Source: Yinghuangia elevatio (GTDB taxonomy: Bacteria; Actinomycetota; Actinomycetes; Streptomycetales; Streptomycetaceae). Taken from it: a stretch of 64,000 nucleotides of DNA. This document shows positions 8,954 to 17,660 of the stretch, in pieces. The stretch lies in contig NZ_JBEZFP010000021.1 in assembly GCF_040649515.1 (NCBI RefSeq), forward strand, positions 1 to 64,000, read 5' to 3'. Position 1 is the stretch's first letter. Every line of letters starts with the position of its first letter. The position numbers and the translations under genes were made by a program. Below the pieces are notes generated by a model. That model made no database searches and was not told the DNA's origin. It saw only the letters and a program-made list of their open reading frames with translations.

Positions 8954-9900
8954 GCGAGGAACGCCGATGCCGGACGGACCACGAGTCGGGGCCGGACCGC
9001 GGCCTCCCGGGGAGCGGCCGCGGCGCGCTCGCGCAGGACGTCGGCGACAGTGTCGGCGAAGTCCCCTACGGGGCCGGCTTCGTCCGTGCCGCGCCGCCAC
9101 GCGCAGGACAGGCGCGTCAGCAGCGGACGACCGAGCAAGGGGCGCCAGGTCAGGCCGGGCGGCGGTTCGGCGTACGGCGTCAGCGCCACCGCACGTCCGG
9201 CCAGCACGAGGCCGAGGGTGAAGTCCGGGTTCGGCGAGTCGTGCACCGCGGCGGGTTGGTAGCCGTGGCGGGCGCAGTCGGCAAGGAGCCGGTCGTACGC
9301 CTCGGGTGCCTCGTCGCGCGGGAACACCGCAAGCTCCGATCCCGCGAGGTCCGACAGGTGGACCTCGGCCGCGCCCGCCCACGGCGACGACTCGGGCAGC
9401 AGCACGCCGAGCGGTTCGGCCGCCACCGGCCCGACGACCAGCCCGTGTGTCTCCACCGGGTGCCGCACGATTCCGACGTCGAGCGAACCGTCGGCCAACT
9501 GCTCCACCTGCGCCGTGGTGCCCAGCGAGCGTAGGTCCAGCACGGTGTCGGGGCGGCGCTCGCGGAAGGCGCCGATGAGCGCGGCCACCGTACCCGCCCC
9601 GAGTTCGCCGGGGACGCCCGCACGCAGGGTCCCGGTGTCCGGGGACCTCTCGGTCAGGCCGTAGACGCGCTGCACGCGGGCCAGGATCTCACGGGCCTCG
9701 TCGAGGAGGCGGCGCCCCGGATCGGTCAGTCCGACGTGCCGGCTGGACCGGTCGACGAGCCGCACGCCCAGTTCGCCTTCCAGGCGCTTGAGGCGCTGGC
9801 TCAGTTGCGGCTGGGCCATGCCGAGGCGCTGCGCGGCACGACCGAAATGCAGTTCCTCGGCCACCGCGACGAAGCAGGTCAGATGCGCGATCAGGTTCAC
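8950..9900 (-). CDS. LysR-family transcriptional regulator, coupled to the serine hydrolase
   Basis: A 316-residue LysR protein. The DNA-binding domain is at residues 1-60 (LTCFVAVAEELHFGRAA, MAQPQLSQRLKRLE) and the effector domain runs from about 90. GTG at 9900 gives the normal family start. An open frame continues upstream to an ATG at 9957 but that stretch is AT-rich and looks like leader or operator DNA. The stop overlaps the start of the beta-lactamase-like gene, so the regulator sits inside the transcript of its likely target, unlike the classic divergent LysR arrangement. Confidence 0.9.
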   Translation of the reverse strand: MNLIAHLTCFVAVAEELHFGRAAQRLGMAQPQLSQRLKRLEGELGVRLVDRSSRHVGLTDPGRRLLDEAREILARVQRVYGLTERSPDTGTLRAGVPGELGAGTVAALIGAFRERRPDTVLDLRSLGTTAQVEQLADGSLDVGIVRHPVETHGLVVGPVAAEPLGVLLPESSPWAGAAEVHLSDLAGSELAVFPRDEAPEAYDRLLADCARHGYQPAAVHDSPNPDFTLGLVLAGRAVALTPYAEPPPGLTWRPLLGRPLLTRLSCAWRRGTDEAGPVGDFADTVADVLRERAAAAPREAAVRPRLVVRPASAFLA

Positions 9901-10051
9901 GGCCAGCAATGATAGCGATCTGTATATGAGTATGAGAACGATATGAATCTTGGACATCATCGCGACGCGTCTGTTTGGCTGAGCGCCGCAAGCGCCGTGC
10001 GGACCGATCGCACGGAAGGCGGACGAGCACGGGGAAGTGCGGGCAGAAGCG

Positions 10052-11179
10052 ATGAAGTCCTGGAAGAAGCGAATATTCGGCGGCGCTGGGTGCGTCGGCC
10101 TGGCCATCGTGCTCACCGCAGGGTGCGGGTTGGTCTCGGACGAATCGCCGGACGCCGCGGCGACGTCGACGGGACCTCGTCCGGACCCGGCGGTCGCCTC
10201 GGTGCCGCCCGCGTCACCGTCAGCCGCGGCGACGCCGCCCCCTTCGTCGGCATCGGCATCGGGCTCGGCGTCCTCGTCCGGCACGCCTTCGGGTACCGGG
10301 GCGTCCACCCTCGTACCGGAGTTGCAGGCCGCCGCGGAGCGCGCGGTCGGTCAGAACGCCGCGGCCTCGCTCATCGCGCTGGACATGCGGAACGGCGAGA
10401 TCGTGTCGACGGTGCACCGCCAGGCCGGGATGTCCGGCACGGTCGCACCCGGCTCGACGTTCAAGATCGTCACCTCGGCGTTGCTGCTGCAACGCGGCAT
10501 AGTCACCGCGTCCGCCAAGGTGCCGTGCCCGAAGTTCACGACCGTCAACGGCCAGAGCATCCACAACGTCGGCTACATGGAGATGCCGGGCGCCACCTTC
10601 CGCGACGACTTCGCGCACTCCTGCAACACGGCATTCATCAATCTGCGCGACCGCATCAAGGACGACGAACTGTCCACGTACGCCACGCGGTACTTCGGCC
10701 TCAACAGCGATGCGTGGAAGGTCGCGACAGGACAGGGCAGCGTGGACGGCGTCGTACCGCCCGCGCACAACGCCAACGAGAAGGCGGCCCAGATGATGGG
10801 CCAAGGCGGGCTCGTCATGAACCCGCTCACGATGGCCTCGGTCGTCGCCACCGCACTCACCGGCAAGTTCCACCAACCGGTCCTGGAACGGGGCATGCCG
10901 GTCTACACGCGCTCCGAGACCTTGCCGCCGAACGTCACGAAGACCATCCGCGAAATGATGGTCGCCTGTGCGACGACCGGCAGCGCGGCGTCCGTCTTCC
11001 AGGGCATGCCGGGCGTCGGCGCCAAGACCGGGACCGCCGAGGTCGGCGACGGCACCAACGGATGGATGGTGGCGTTTCGCGGCGACATCGCGGTCGCGGT
11101 GTACGTCGAGGGCGGCGACTCCGGATCCGGGGCCGCCGGCCCGATCGTGCGCGACTACCTGAGCGCCGTCACCCCCTGA
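10052..11179 (+). CDS. Lipoprotein penicillin-binding transpeptidase (single transpeptidase domain)
   Basis: A 375-residue exported protein. A lysine-rich N-terminus and hydrophobic helix end in the lipobox LTAGC (Cys25), then a 60-residue Ser/Pro/Ala linker. The transpeptidase domain carries Ser135-Thr-Phe-Lys138, Ser190-Cys-Asn192 and Lys325-Thr-Gly327. It resembles the catalytic half of Streptomyces class B-like PBPs but lacks the N-terminal dimerisation domain. ATG at 10052 gives the signal peptide; GTG at 10037 would add five residues. It is divergent from the lysR/beta-lactamase-like pair, suggesting a cell-wall or beta-lactam theme. Confidence 0.87.
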   Translation: MKSWKKRIFGGAGCVGLAIVLTAGCGLVSDESPDAAATSTGPRPDPAVASVPPASPSAAATPPPSSASASGSASSSGTPSGTGASTLVPELQAAAERAVGQNAAASLIALDMRNGEIVSTVHRQAGMSGTVAPGSTFKIVTSALLLQRGIVTASAKVPCPKFTTVNGQSIHNVGYMEMPGATFRDDFAHSCNTAFINLRDRIKDDELSTYATRYFGLNSDAWKVATGQGSVDGVVPPAHNANEKAAQMMGQGGLVMNPLTMASVVATALTGKFHQPVLERGMPVYTRSETLPPNVTKTIREMMVACATTGSAASVFQGMPGVGAKTGTAEVGDGTNGWMVAFRGDIAVAVYVEGGDSGSGAAGPIVRDYLSAVTP

Positions 11180-11405
11180 CCCCGGCACCGTCGGACGTGC
11201 CGAGGAGGGATCCCAGGGCCGGTGCGACGACCTGTTCGGGGCGTACCGAGGAGAGTTGCTCCCGGTCGGGGGTCGCCGTGCTCAGCCCCGCCGCGTTGAC
11301 GGCGGCGAGCTTGGGGGTCTCGGCGGCGTACGCGGCGCCGTGCAGGGACAGCGCGGTCCCGCACAGGAGCGCTGCCGTGAGCGTGCGTCGTCCAGGGTTC
11401 TTCAT
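11169..11405 (-). CDS. Small secreted protein, unknown function
   Basis: A 78-residue protein with a clear signal peptide: basic MKNPGRR, a hydrophobic core, then probable cleavage after AAYA. The mature part of about 50 residues has no Cys and is mostly Ala, Ser, Pro and Val. It resembles short secreted actinobacterial proteins of unknown role. Its 3' end overlaps the transpeptidase gene by 11 bp on the opposite strand. No strong ribosome site is visible. Confidence 0.6.
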   Translation of the reverse strand: MKNPGRRTLTAALLCGTALSLHGAAYAAETPKLAAVNAAGLSTATPDREQLSSVRPEQVVAPALGSLLGTSDGAGVRG

Positions 11406-11683
11406 GACCAGGCCAACGATCGCGGGTGCGCCTCGTCACGGTCGAGGCGGCCCGTGCGGAGATCCCGTACATGCCTCGCATGCCGTGTGCGGGCCGTGCA
11501 CGCGGTCGATCGGCTGGCGGGCGAGCGCGGTGCATTGCGGAAAGCTACAAAATCATGACGGGTGAGTCCGTGGCGTGCGCTACCGAAGGGGAGTGTTTCT
11601 GCTGCAAAGGTGGGTTCCAGGTGCTCGTGACGCCTGCTGGACAGGTGTACACGATTGTCGGGAACTCACAAGGAGAGTGCAGC

Positions 11684-12913
11684 ATGCGTACGGATGGCGT
11701 GGTGGTGACCGGACTGGGAGCGACGACACCTCTCGGCGGCGACGTGGCTTCGTCGTGGGCCGCTCTGATTGCGGGACGGTCCGGCATCCGGGGCATCGAA
11801 GCGGCGTGGGCGGCGGACTCGCCGGTGCGCATCGCCGGGCAACTGGCGGTCGAACCGACCGAGGCCCTCGACCGCGTGCAGGCCAGGAGGCTGGACCGGT
11901 GCGAACAGGTCGCGCTGATCGCGGCGCGTGAGGCCTGGGCCGACGCGGGCGCGCCGCAGGTCGAGCCGGCACGCCTGGCCGTGGTGATCGGCACCGGCAC
12001 CGGCGGTGCCCTGACGATGCTGGAGCAGGACGACGTACTCGAAGCCCGCGGCGCGCGGCGCGTGTCCCCGCACACCGTGCCCATGCTCATGGCCAACGGA
12101 CCAGCGGCGTGGGTCAGCCTCGAACTCGGCGCACGGGCAGGGGCGCACACCCCGGTCAGCGCTTGCGCGTCGGGAGCGGAGGCCATCGCGTACGGCCTCG
12201 ACCTCATCCGCCTGGACCGCGCCGACGTCGTGGTGGCGGGCGGGGCCGAGGCCTGTCTGCACCCACTGCCGCTGGCCGGGTTCGCCCAGGCCCGGGCGCA
12301 CTCGCTGCGCAACGACGAGCCCGGGGCGGCCTCACGGCCGTTCGACGTCGCGCGCGACGGGTTCGTGATCGGCGAGGGCGCGGCGGTCGTGGTGCTGGAG
12401 CGCGCCGACTTCGCCGCGGCGAGGACGGCCCGCGCGCATGCGGTGCTCGCCGGGGCGGGGGTCACAGCCGACGCCCACCACATCACCGCGGGACATCCCG
12501 AGGGGCAAGTACGGGCCATGCGTGCGGCGTTGGCCGCCGCGTACACCTCGGTCGGCATCACGGCGGGCGACGTCGGCGTGGTGTCCGCGCACGCCACATC
12601 GACGCAGAAGGGCGACCTCGTCGAGGCGCAGTCCGTCGCCGAGGCGGTTGGGCTGCACCCCGCGGTCACCGCGACGAAGTCTGCGACCGGCCACATGTTC
12701 GGCGCGGCCGGCGCCTTCGGGGCCGTCGCCGCGATCCTCGCGATCCGCGAGGGCGTGGTCCCGGCGACCCGCAATCTCGACGTGCTCGACCCCGAGGTGA
12801 AGCTCGACGTCGTCCGCGGCGCGCCGCGGCGCATCCGAGTGGACGCGGCCCTGGCCAACGCGTTCGGGTTCGGGGGACACAACGCCGCACTGGTGTTCGC
12901 CCGGGCCGCGTAG
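11684..12913 (+). CDS. 3-oxoacyl-ACP synthase II (KAS II, FabF-like)
   Basis: A 409-residue condensing enzyme that elongates acyl-ACP with malonyl-ACP. Catalytic residues are visible: Cys161 in VSACASGAEA, His303 in SAHATSTQKGD (usually HGTST or HATST) and His337 in KSATGHMFGAAG with Lys332. ATG at 11684 has AAGGAG eight bases upstream. The frame stays open another 43 or more codons upstream, including a Cys-rich stretch, but codon third positions there are much less GC-rich. No ACP, chain-length factor or ketoreductase gene is next to it. Confidence 0.92.
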   Translation: MRTDGVVVTGLGATTPLGGDVASSWAALIAGRSGIRGIEAAWAADSPVRIAGQLAVEPTEALDRVQARRLDRCEQVALIAAREAWADAGAPQVEPARLAVVIGTGTGGALTMLEQDDVLEARGARRVSPHTVPMLMANGPAAWVSLELGARAGAHTPVSACASGAEAIAYGLDLIRLDRADVVVAGGAEACLHPLPLAGFAQARAHSLRNDEPGAASRPFDVARDGFVIGEGAAVVVLERADFAAARTARAHAVLAGAGVTADAHHITAGHPEGQVRAMRAALAAAYTSVGITAGDVGVVSAHATSTQKGDLVEAQSVAEAVGLHPAVTATKSATGHMFGAAGAFGAVAAILAIREGVVPATRNLDVLDPEVKLDVVRGAPRRIRVDAALANAFGFGGHNAALVFARAA

Positions 12914-13164
12914 GGCTGCGCAGGGCGGTCCGGGGCGGTGGTGGTGTCGGGCCAGGGGCCGGGGGCCGAGGGCGCGTCAAGATCGCGTCACCAAGCGGGC
13001 CCGGTGGGTCAAGACGGCGGCAGAGACTCGGACAGGTCGGCTGAACACGGACACACGCGTCCTAGCGTCGCAGCAGTGGGCAGGGACAAACCCGCCGCGA
13101 ACGACGCGTCCGACGGCGCCCCGCCCAGGCACCACGACCCGCCCAGGCACCAGGGGAGAACACC

Positions 13165-14529
13165 ATGACCGACCTCATCACCGCCCCGACCCAGGCAATG
13201 CCGTCGCCCTCGTCGCCCCGGCCCGCCCTCGGCGCCGAGCAAGCTGTCTGGCCTGCCGGCGCCCGGCACGGCGGCGGCGGCGACGTCTCCGTCGCCGGCA
13301 TCGAACTCGCCTCCCTGGCCGAGCGGTTCGGCACGCCGCTCTACGTGCTGGACGAAGGCGAGTTCCGGAACCGCTGCCGCGCCTACCGCGAGGCGCTTCC
13401 GCACGCCGACATCGCGTACGCCGGAAAGGCCTTCCTGACCCGCGCCGTTGCATCGTGGGTACGTGACGAAGGCCTGCACCTGGACGTGTGCTCGCACGGC
13501 GAACTCGAACTCGCCGTCGCCGCGGGCTTCCCCGCCGAGCGCATCATCCTGCACGGCAACGTGAAGACCCCCGACGAGTTGCGCGCGGCGCTGCGCCACG
13601 GTGTCGGGCGGATCGTCCTCGACAACACCGCCGAGATCAGCCGCTTGGCCGCCTTGGTGCCGACGTACGACCGGCAGGGCGTCATGGTGCGGGTGATCCC
13701 GGGCATCGCAGCGGGCGCCCACAAGGCGGTCCGGACGGGCACCACCGACCAGAAGTTCGGCCTGTCCGTGGAGCACGGCGCAGCCGAGAACGCCGTCGCC
13801 CGCGTCCTCGACCAGCCCCGCCTGCGGCTCGTCGGACTGCACTGCCACCTCGGCTCCCAGATCACCTCGGTCCGGCCCTTCCTCGCCGCGATCCCGCGCC
13901 TGGTCGCCCTGATGGCGCGCATCCGCGACCGGCACGGGGCCGTCCTCCCCGAACTGGACCTCGGGGGCGGTCACGGCATCGCGTACCGGCCCGGCGAACA
14001 CGCCCTGGACCCGGGCGCGTTCGCCGAGGATGTCACCCGCCACTTGGCGCGTGCGTGCGAGAAGGCGGACCTGCCGGTGCCGCGCCTGGTCGTCGAACCC
14101 GGCCGCGCACTGATCGGTCCGGCGGCCGTCGCCGTGTACCGCGTACTGGTCGTCAAGCGCACCGGCTGTCGCACCTTCGTCGCGGTCGACGGAGGCATGA
14201 ACGACAACCCGCGGCCGGCGCTGTACGGGGCACGCCCGAGTCTCCGGCTCGTCGGGCGCGAGGGCTCCGCGGCCACCCGTACCTTCACCGTCGTCGGGCG
14301 CTTTTGCGAGGCGGGCGACGTGCTCGCCCCGGACGCGGTGCTGCCCGAGGACATCCATCCCGGCGACCTGCTCGCCGCGCCGGCTGCCGGCGCGTACCAG
14401 ATGTCCATGGCGTCCAACTACAATCTCGTCGGACGCCCGCCCGTGGTCGCGGTACGCGACGGCCGCGCCCGCCTCATGCTCCGCCGCGAGACCACCATCG
14501 ACCTGATGGCACGCGAAGTCCCCTGGTAG
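13165..14529 (+). CDS. lysA: Diaminopimelate decarboxylase-like PLP enzyme
   Basis: Fold-type III PLP decarboxylase of 454 residues. PLP-binding Lys88 is in YAGKAF; HCHLGSQ, the glycine loop DLGGGHGI, EPGRALIG and the dimer-interface CEAGD (about residue 381; CESGD in most LysA) are in order, followed by SMASNYN. The start follows AGGGGAGAA. Family chemistry is meso-diaminopimelate to lysine. It is not next to hom/thr genes as the main streptomycete lysA usually is, and the CEAGD variant suggests a paralogue perhaps with another amino-acid substrate. Confidence 0.88.
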   Translation: MTDLITAPTQAMPSPSSPRPALGAEQAVWPAGARHGGGGDVSVAGIELASLAERFGTPLYVLDEGEFRNRCRAYREALPHADIAYAGKAFLTRAVASWVRDEGLHLDVCSHGELELAVAAGFPAERIILHGNVKTPDELRAALRHGVGRIVLDNTAEISRLAALVPTYDRQGVMVRVIPGIAAGAHKAVRTGTTDQKFGLSVEHGAAENAVARVLDQPRLRLVGLHCHLGSQITSVRPFLAAIPRLVALMARIRDRHGAVLPELDLGGGHGIAYRPGEHALDPGAFAEDVTRHLARACEKADLPVPRLVVEPGRALIGPAAVAVYRVLVVKRTGCRTFVAVDGGMNDNPRPALYGARPSLRLVGREGSAATRTFTVVGRFCEAGDVLAPDAVLPEDIHPGDLLAAPAAGAYQMSMASNYNLVGRPPVVAVRDGRARLMLRRETTIDLMAREVPW

Positions 14530-14652
14530 GAAGAGGGATTCGCGGATCCTGAGGCCTGTCCCGAGAGTGATCCCCGAACCGCTGCGGGCACGCATCCGGA
14601 GGGGCGTAGGTCGCTGCGGCCTGGACCGACCGGGCATGAGAACCTCACGCCC

Positions 14653-15066
14653 GTGGCCACGGAAACCGAAGTAGGACAGCTGTTGCACCAGCGCGGCTGG
14701 CGAACCGCGTTCACGGTCGCCGAAATGGTGAACGCGTGGGCGGCGTTGGTGAGCGCCGTCGAAGGCGGCTACGGCGACGACATCTACGAGTACACCAACG
14801 ACCTCTACTGCCGAAACTGGCTGCACGAGGCGTGGCTCCTGCTCGACGAACACGTCGTCCAGCTCCGCACCCCCAAGATCAAGGCTCTGGACGACCGGTA
14901 CAAGGCCGCGACCGTCGACGACGACGGCCAGGCGCTGGACCGGTTCCACAGAATTCCCGGCCCCGACCTCTGGTGGTGGCGGCGACACCCTCGCATCCTC
15001 ACCGGAGATCTCGGCCGTTCGCTGCGCTCGGCCGGCGCCGTCGGCGCGGACCTCGACACAGCATGA
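14653..15066 (+). CDS. Hypothetical protein, Trp-rich, actinobacterial
   Basis: A 137-residue acidic, aromatic-rich protein (YEYTNDLYCRNWLHEAW; DLWWWRR). I recognise no domain and see no signal peptide or membrane segment. GC-ending codon use is strong throughout, so I regard it as real. The start is GTG at 14653. It stands alone between the LysA gene and the CorA gene. Confidence 0.7.
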   Translation: MATETEVGQLLHQRGWRTAFTVAEMVNAWAALVSAVEGGYGDDIYEYTNDLYCRNWLHEAWLLLDEHVVQLRTPKIKALDDRYKAATVDDDGQALDRFHRIPGPDLWWWRRHPRILTGDLGRSLRSAGAVGADLDTA

Positions 15067-15103
15067 CCCCTGGCCTGCCTCTGCCCGTCCTCGGAGTTCG
15101 GCT

Positions 15104-16255
15104 CTAGAGCCAGTCGCGGCGCTTGAAAACGGCGTAGAGCGTGAGGCAGACGGTGCCCATCAGCGCGATGGCGAAGGGATAGCCCCACTGCCAGCCGAGT
15201 TCGGGCATGTGGTCGAAGTTCATGCCGTACACGGTGCCGATCAGGGTGGGCGCGAACAGGATGGCCGCCCACGACGAGATCTTCTTGATCTCCTCGTTCT
15301 GCGCGATGCTCGCCTCGGTCAGCGTGCGCATTTCCTCGTTCTGCCGCTGCCCCACCAGCGTGGCGTTGACGGTCAGGATCTCCGGCAGGAGCTGCCGGTA
15401 GCCGTCCACGCGTTCGATGGTCCGCGTGACGTGGTCCGCGACGTCGCGCAGGTAGCTCTGCAACTCGTGGTCGACCGCGTACTTCGCAAAGCCCGCGGCG
15501 AGCGAGTCCAGCATGCCGGTCAGCGGACGCGTGGCCCGCTGGAACTCGATGACCTCGCGCGACAGTTCGTAAATTCGCCGGGACACCTCGGGATCGCCGC
15601 GGAAGACCTCCGTCTCGATCTCGTCGATGTCGTTGTCCAGGCCCGCGAGCACCGGCTCGTAGCCGTCGACGACGGCGTCGATGATGGCGTACAGCACCGC
15701 CTCCGGGCCGCGGCGCAGCAGCTCCGGATCGGCCTCCATGCGCTTGCGCACCGCCGTCAGGTCCGGCGCGCCGCCGTGCCGCACCGTGATGACGAAGTCC
15801 GGGCCGGTGAAGATGTGCAGCTCGGCGAAGTCGACCTCCTCGGGCGCGTCCAGGTAGCGGGCGGCGCGCAGCACCACGAACAGGGTGTTCCCGTACCGCT
15901 CCAGTTTCGGGCGCTGATGGGCCGTGATGGCGTCCTCGACCGCCAGTTCGTGCAGGTCGAACTCTTCGGCGAGGGAGAAGAGTTCCGCCTCGGCGGGGCG
16001 GTACAGGCCGATCCACGCCATCCGCCCCTGCCGGGCCCGCAGCTCGCGGTACGTGGCGGCCAGCGTCTCGGGGGAGGCCACGCGTACGCCGTCCGCGTAC
16101 ACCGCGGCGTCGATGACGGACGCCCCGTCGGCGTGGTCCACGGGCGCCGGACCGTTCGCGGTCCGGTCCCCGGACCCGGATCCGGACAGGGGCCCGGGAA
16201 GGCGCAGGCCACGAGGGGTGAGCGCGCGCAGGGCGCGGTGACGGCGATCGGCCAC
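15104..16255 (-). CDS. corA: CorA-type magnesium/cobalt transporter
   Basis: A 383-residue CorA protein: a long soluble funnel domain with helical LEKY-like repeats, then two C-terminal membrane helices separated by the loop starting YGMNF (GMN at about residue 344), the signature selectivity motif, and a basic cytosolic tail KRRDWL. It forms pentameric inner-membrane channels for Mg2+ and Co2+. GTG at 16255 is chosen because GGAG lies about nine bases upstream; the first 45 residues are variable. No riboswitch is obvious upstream. Confidence 0.93.
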   Translation of the reverse strand: MADRRHRALRALTPRGLRLPGPLSGSGSGDRTANGPAPVDHADGASVIDAAVYADGVRVASPETLAATYRELRARQGRMAWIGLYRPAEAELFSLAEEFDLHELAVEDAITAHQRPKLERYGNTLFVVLRAARYLDAPEEVDFAELHIFTGPDFVITVRHGGAPDLTAVRKRMEADPELLRRGPEAVLYAIIDAVVDGYEPVLAGLDNDIDEIETEVFRGDPEVSRRIYELSREVIEFQRATRPLTGMLDSLAAGFAKYAVDHELQSYLRDVADHVTRTIERVDGYRQLLPEILTVNATLVGQRQNEEMRTLTEASIAQNEEIKKISSWAAILFAPTLIGTVYGMNFDHMPELGWQWGYPFAIALMGTVCLTLYAVFKRRDWL

Positions 16256-16391
16256 GGGAGTCTCCGAACGGTGCTGGCGGCAGGCGGGGAGTCGACGCAC
16301 ATGTGTGTCGGCGCCCTCGCGGGCCGGCGGCCGTGCGGACGGCTACGCGCAGGCGGACGGGGGCGCCGGTGCTCCGGTGGAACTGGGAGGT

Positions 16392-16811
16392 TCACCACGC
16401 ATCGCAGGTTCCACCTCCTCGTTCGCCTCGGCGTCGGCCTCGGTCGCATCTGCCGTGTCCGGTCAGGTTGCAGGCTACCGTCTCCGCGCCGGTCGCCGCC
16501 CCCGCTTCCCTCGGACCGCGTGGCGAGCGACCGCCTGCCGCCGGCCAGGTGTACCCGTGCGCCGGCAACTGGGTCACCCGCTCGTACGCGGTGGGCCGGT
16601 CGACCGTCTCGTCCATCCTGGACGACGTGCAACTTCCGTCGTTGAAGACGTTGTACGCGAGGAACCGGTAGTGGCCATGCGGCGCCCGGCTGACGTCCAC
16701 GGTGCTGTCCACCGGACGGAACGCGCTCGGATCCGGGGGGCCGTTGCTCAGCCGTACCACGCGCCCGCGGTCGACCATCTCGAACACGTCAGCCGTGGCG
16801 AAGCGGACCAC
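16392..16811 (-). CDS. Possible hypothetical protein
   Basis: A 139-residue frame whose first 95 codons are strongly GC-ending and give a protein-like sequence (HYRFLAYNVFNDGSCTSSRM, then YERVTQLPAHGYTW), while the Arg/Gly-rich C-terminus looks like read-through of non-coding DNA. I recognise no family. GTG at 16811 is only one possible start: the frame is open further upstream into a low-complexity run of GGAACC/GGAATT-like hexamers (about 16885-16926). It may be a degraded or frameshifted gene. Confidence 0.35.
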   Translation of the reverse strand: MVRFATADVFEMVDRGRVVRLSNGPPDPSAFRPVDSTVDVSRAPHGHYRFLAYNVFNDGSCTSSRMDETVDRPTAYERVTQLPAHGYTWPAAGGRSPRGPREAGAATGAETVACNLTGHGRCDRGRRRGERGGGTCDAW

Positions 16812-16997
16812 CGCCAGAGCAGCCGCTTGTACCGAACAACGGAACCGCCAGACGACGCAGTCGGCGTACCGCGTCCAGGCCTGGGGCCGGAACCGGAACC
16901 TGGATCGGAATTGGAACTGGAATTGGTAAACCGTGCGTCGTGCGCCTCCCGATGGAAGAGGGGCGCCCGTCCCCGGTCCGCCCTGATGCCGGGCCGG

Positions 16998-17324
16998 TCA
17001 GCCGCCGCGCGGCGAGTACATGATGACGCCCACGCCGACGAGGCAGATGAGCGCGCCGGCTACATCGAAGCGGTCGGGGCGGTAGCCGTCCAGCGCCATG
17101 CCCCACGCGAGCGACCCGGCGACGAACACCCCGCCGTACGCCGCCAGAATGCGGCCGAATTCGGCGTCCTCCTGGAGCGTGGCCACGAACCCGTACGCAC
17201 CGAGCGCCAGGATCCCCGCGCCGACCCACACCCAGCCCCGGTGTTCGCGCACGCCCTGCCACACCAGCCACGCCCCGCCGATCTCGGCGAGCGCGGCGAG
17301 CAGGAACAAACCGATGGAACGCAT
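16998..17324 (-). CDS. YnfA-family (UPF0060) small membrane protein
   Basis: A 108-residue integral membrane protein with four hydrophobic helices, the standard length for YnfA/UPF0060. Typical features are the AALAEIGGAWLVW first helix with a charged Glu, LGAYGFVATLQ, GRILAAYGGVFV and a final helix before MYSPRGG. The family is related to small multidrug resistance transporters, but its substrate is not settled. The ATG at 17324 gives the family start; a GTG three codons earlier is possible. Confidence 0.9.
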   Translation of the reverse strand: MRSIGLFLLAALAEIGGAWLVWQGVREHRGWVWVGAGILALGAYGFVATLQEDAEFGRILAAYGGVFVAGSLAWGMALDGYRPDRFDVAGALICLVGVGVIMYSPRGG

Positions 17325-17660
17325 GATCGTCACGGACCCGAGACTAGGGGGCCGCTCGCCCCGCCCGCCCGGCCCGCTCTGCGTCCGGTCGGCCTGCGTC
17401 GGCGGGTGCCGGTCGGCGGCCTGGGCGGACGAGTCCGGGCACGGCAAAGGCGAGGAGATCATCCGCTCCTCGCCATGTTCAACGTATAGCGCACCGGGGG
17501 CCTTGCGGCAAGGCCCCCGGCGTACCCCAGAATCATCGACCTGGCCCAAGAGTTGGTCGGAAACCTGACGAATCGGGAGAATTGCGTAGTGCGTGTTGGT
17601 ATCGATGCCCGGAACAGCGGCCTGCCGAACAACCAAGAACCACTGGACGGAGACGGACCT
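17325..17660. other. 336-bp intergenic region holding the RAE-like repeat
   Basis: Non-coding between the YnfA-like gene and the monooxygenase. It contains the 12-bp-arm inverted repeat at 17494-17520 and a less GC-rich stretch (17520-17660) that would be the promoter and leader of the monooxygenase. Nothing else is recognised. Confidence 0.6.
17494..17520 (+). promoter_or_regulatory. Rifamycin-associated-element-like inverted repeat
   Basis: Perfect 12-bp arms CCGGGGGCCTTG (17494-17505) and CAAGGCCCCCGG (17509-17520) surround CGG. The core CTTGCGGCAAGGCCC is identical to most of the rifamycin-associated element known upstream of actinomycete rifamycin-inactivating genes (recalled from memory). 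It lies 140 bp upstream of a FAD monooxygenase related to rifampin monooxygenases. A simple transcription terminator is the alternative reading. Confidence 0.6.

Noticed and set aside
9943..11565. A 540-residue plus-strand frame across the transpeptidase gene
   Set aside because: It is the +1 shadow of the transpeptidase: Arg-rich, without any motif, while the overlapping frame has a lipobox and all transpeptidase motifs.
110..12913. KAS III at the left and KAS II 11 kb away as parts of a fatty-acid or polyketide cluster
   Set aside because: No acyl carrier protein, ketoreductase, chain-length factor, acyltransferase or cyclase gene lies near either, and unrelated genes separate them.
12914..13164. 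Lysine riboswitch before lysA
   Set aside because: The region is only 251 bp, GC-rich, and I see no lysine-riboswitch-like set of conserved stems.
13009..14988. A 659-residue minus-strand frame opposite lysA
   Set aside because: It is antisense to a gene with full LysA motifs and has no recognisable domain.
16149..16189. Cluster of GGTCCGGTCCCCGGACCC-type palindromes at the 5' part of corA
   Set aside because: These are overlapping chance palindromes in very GC-rich coding DNA, with no consistent spacing or unit.
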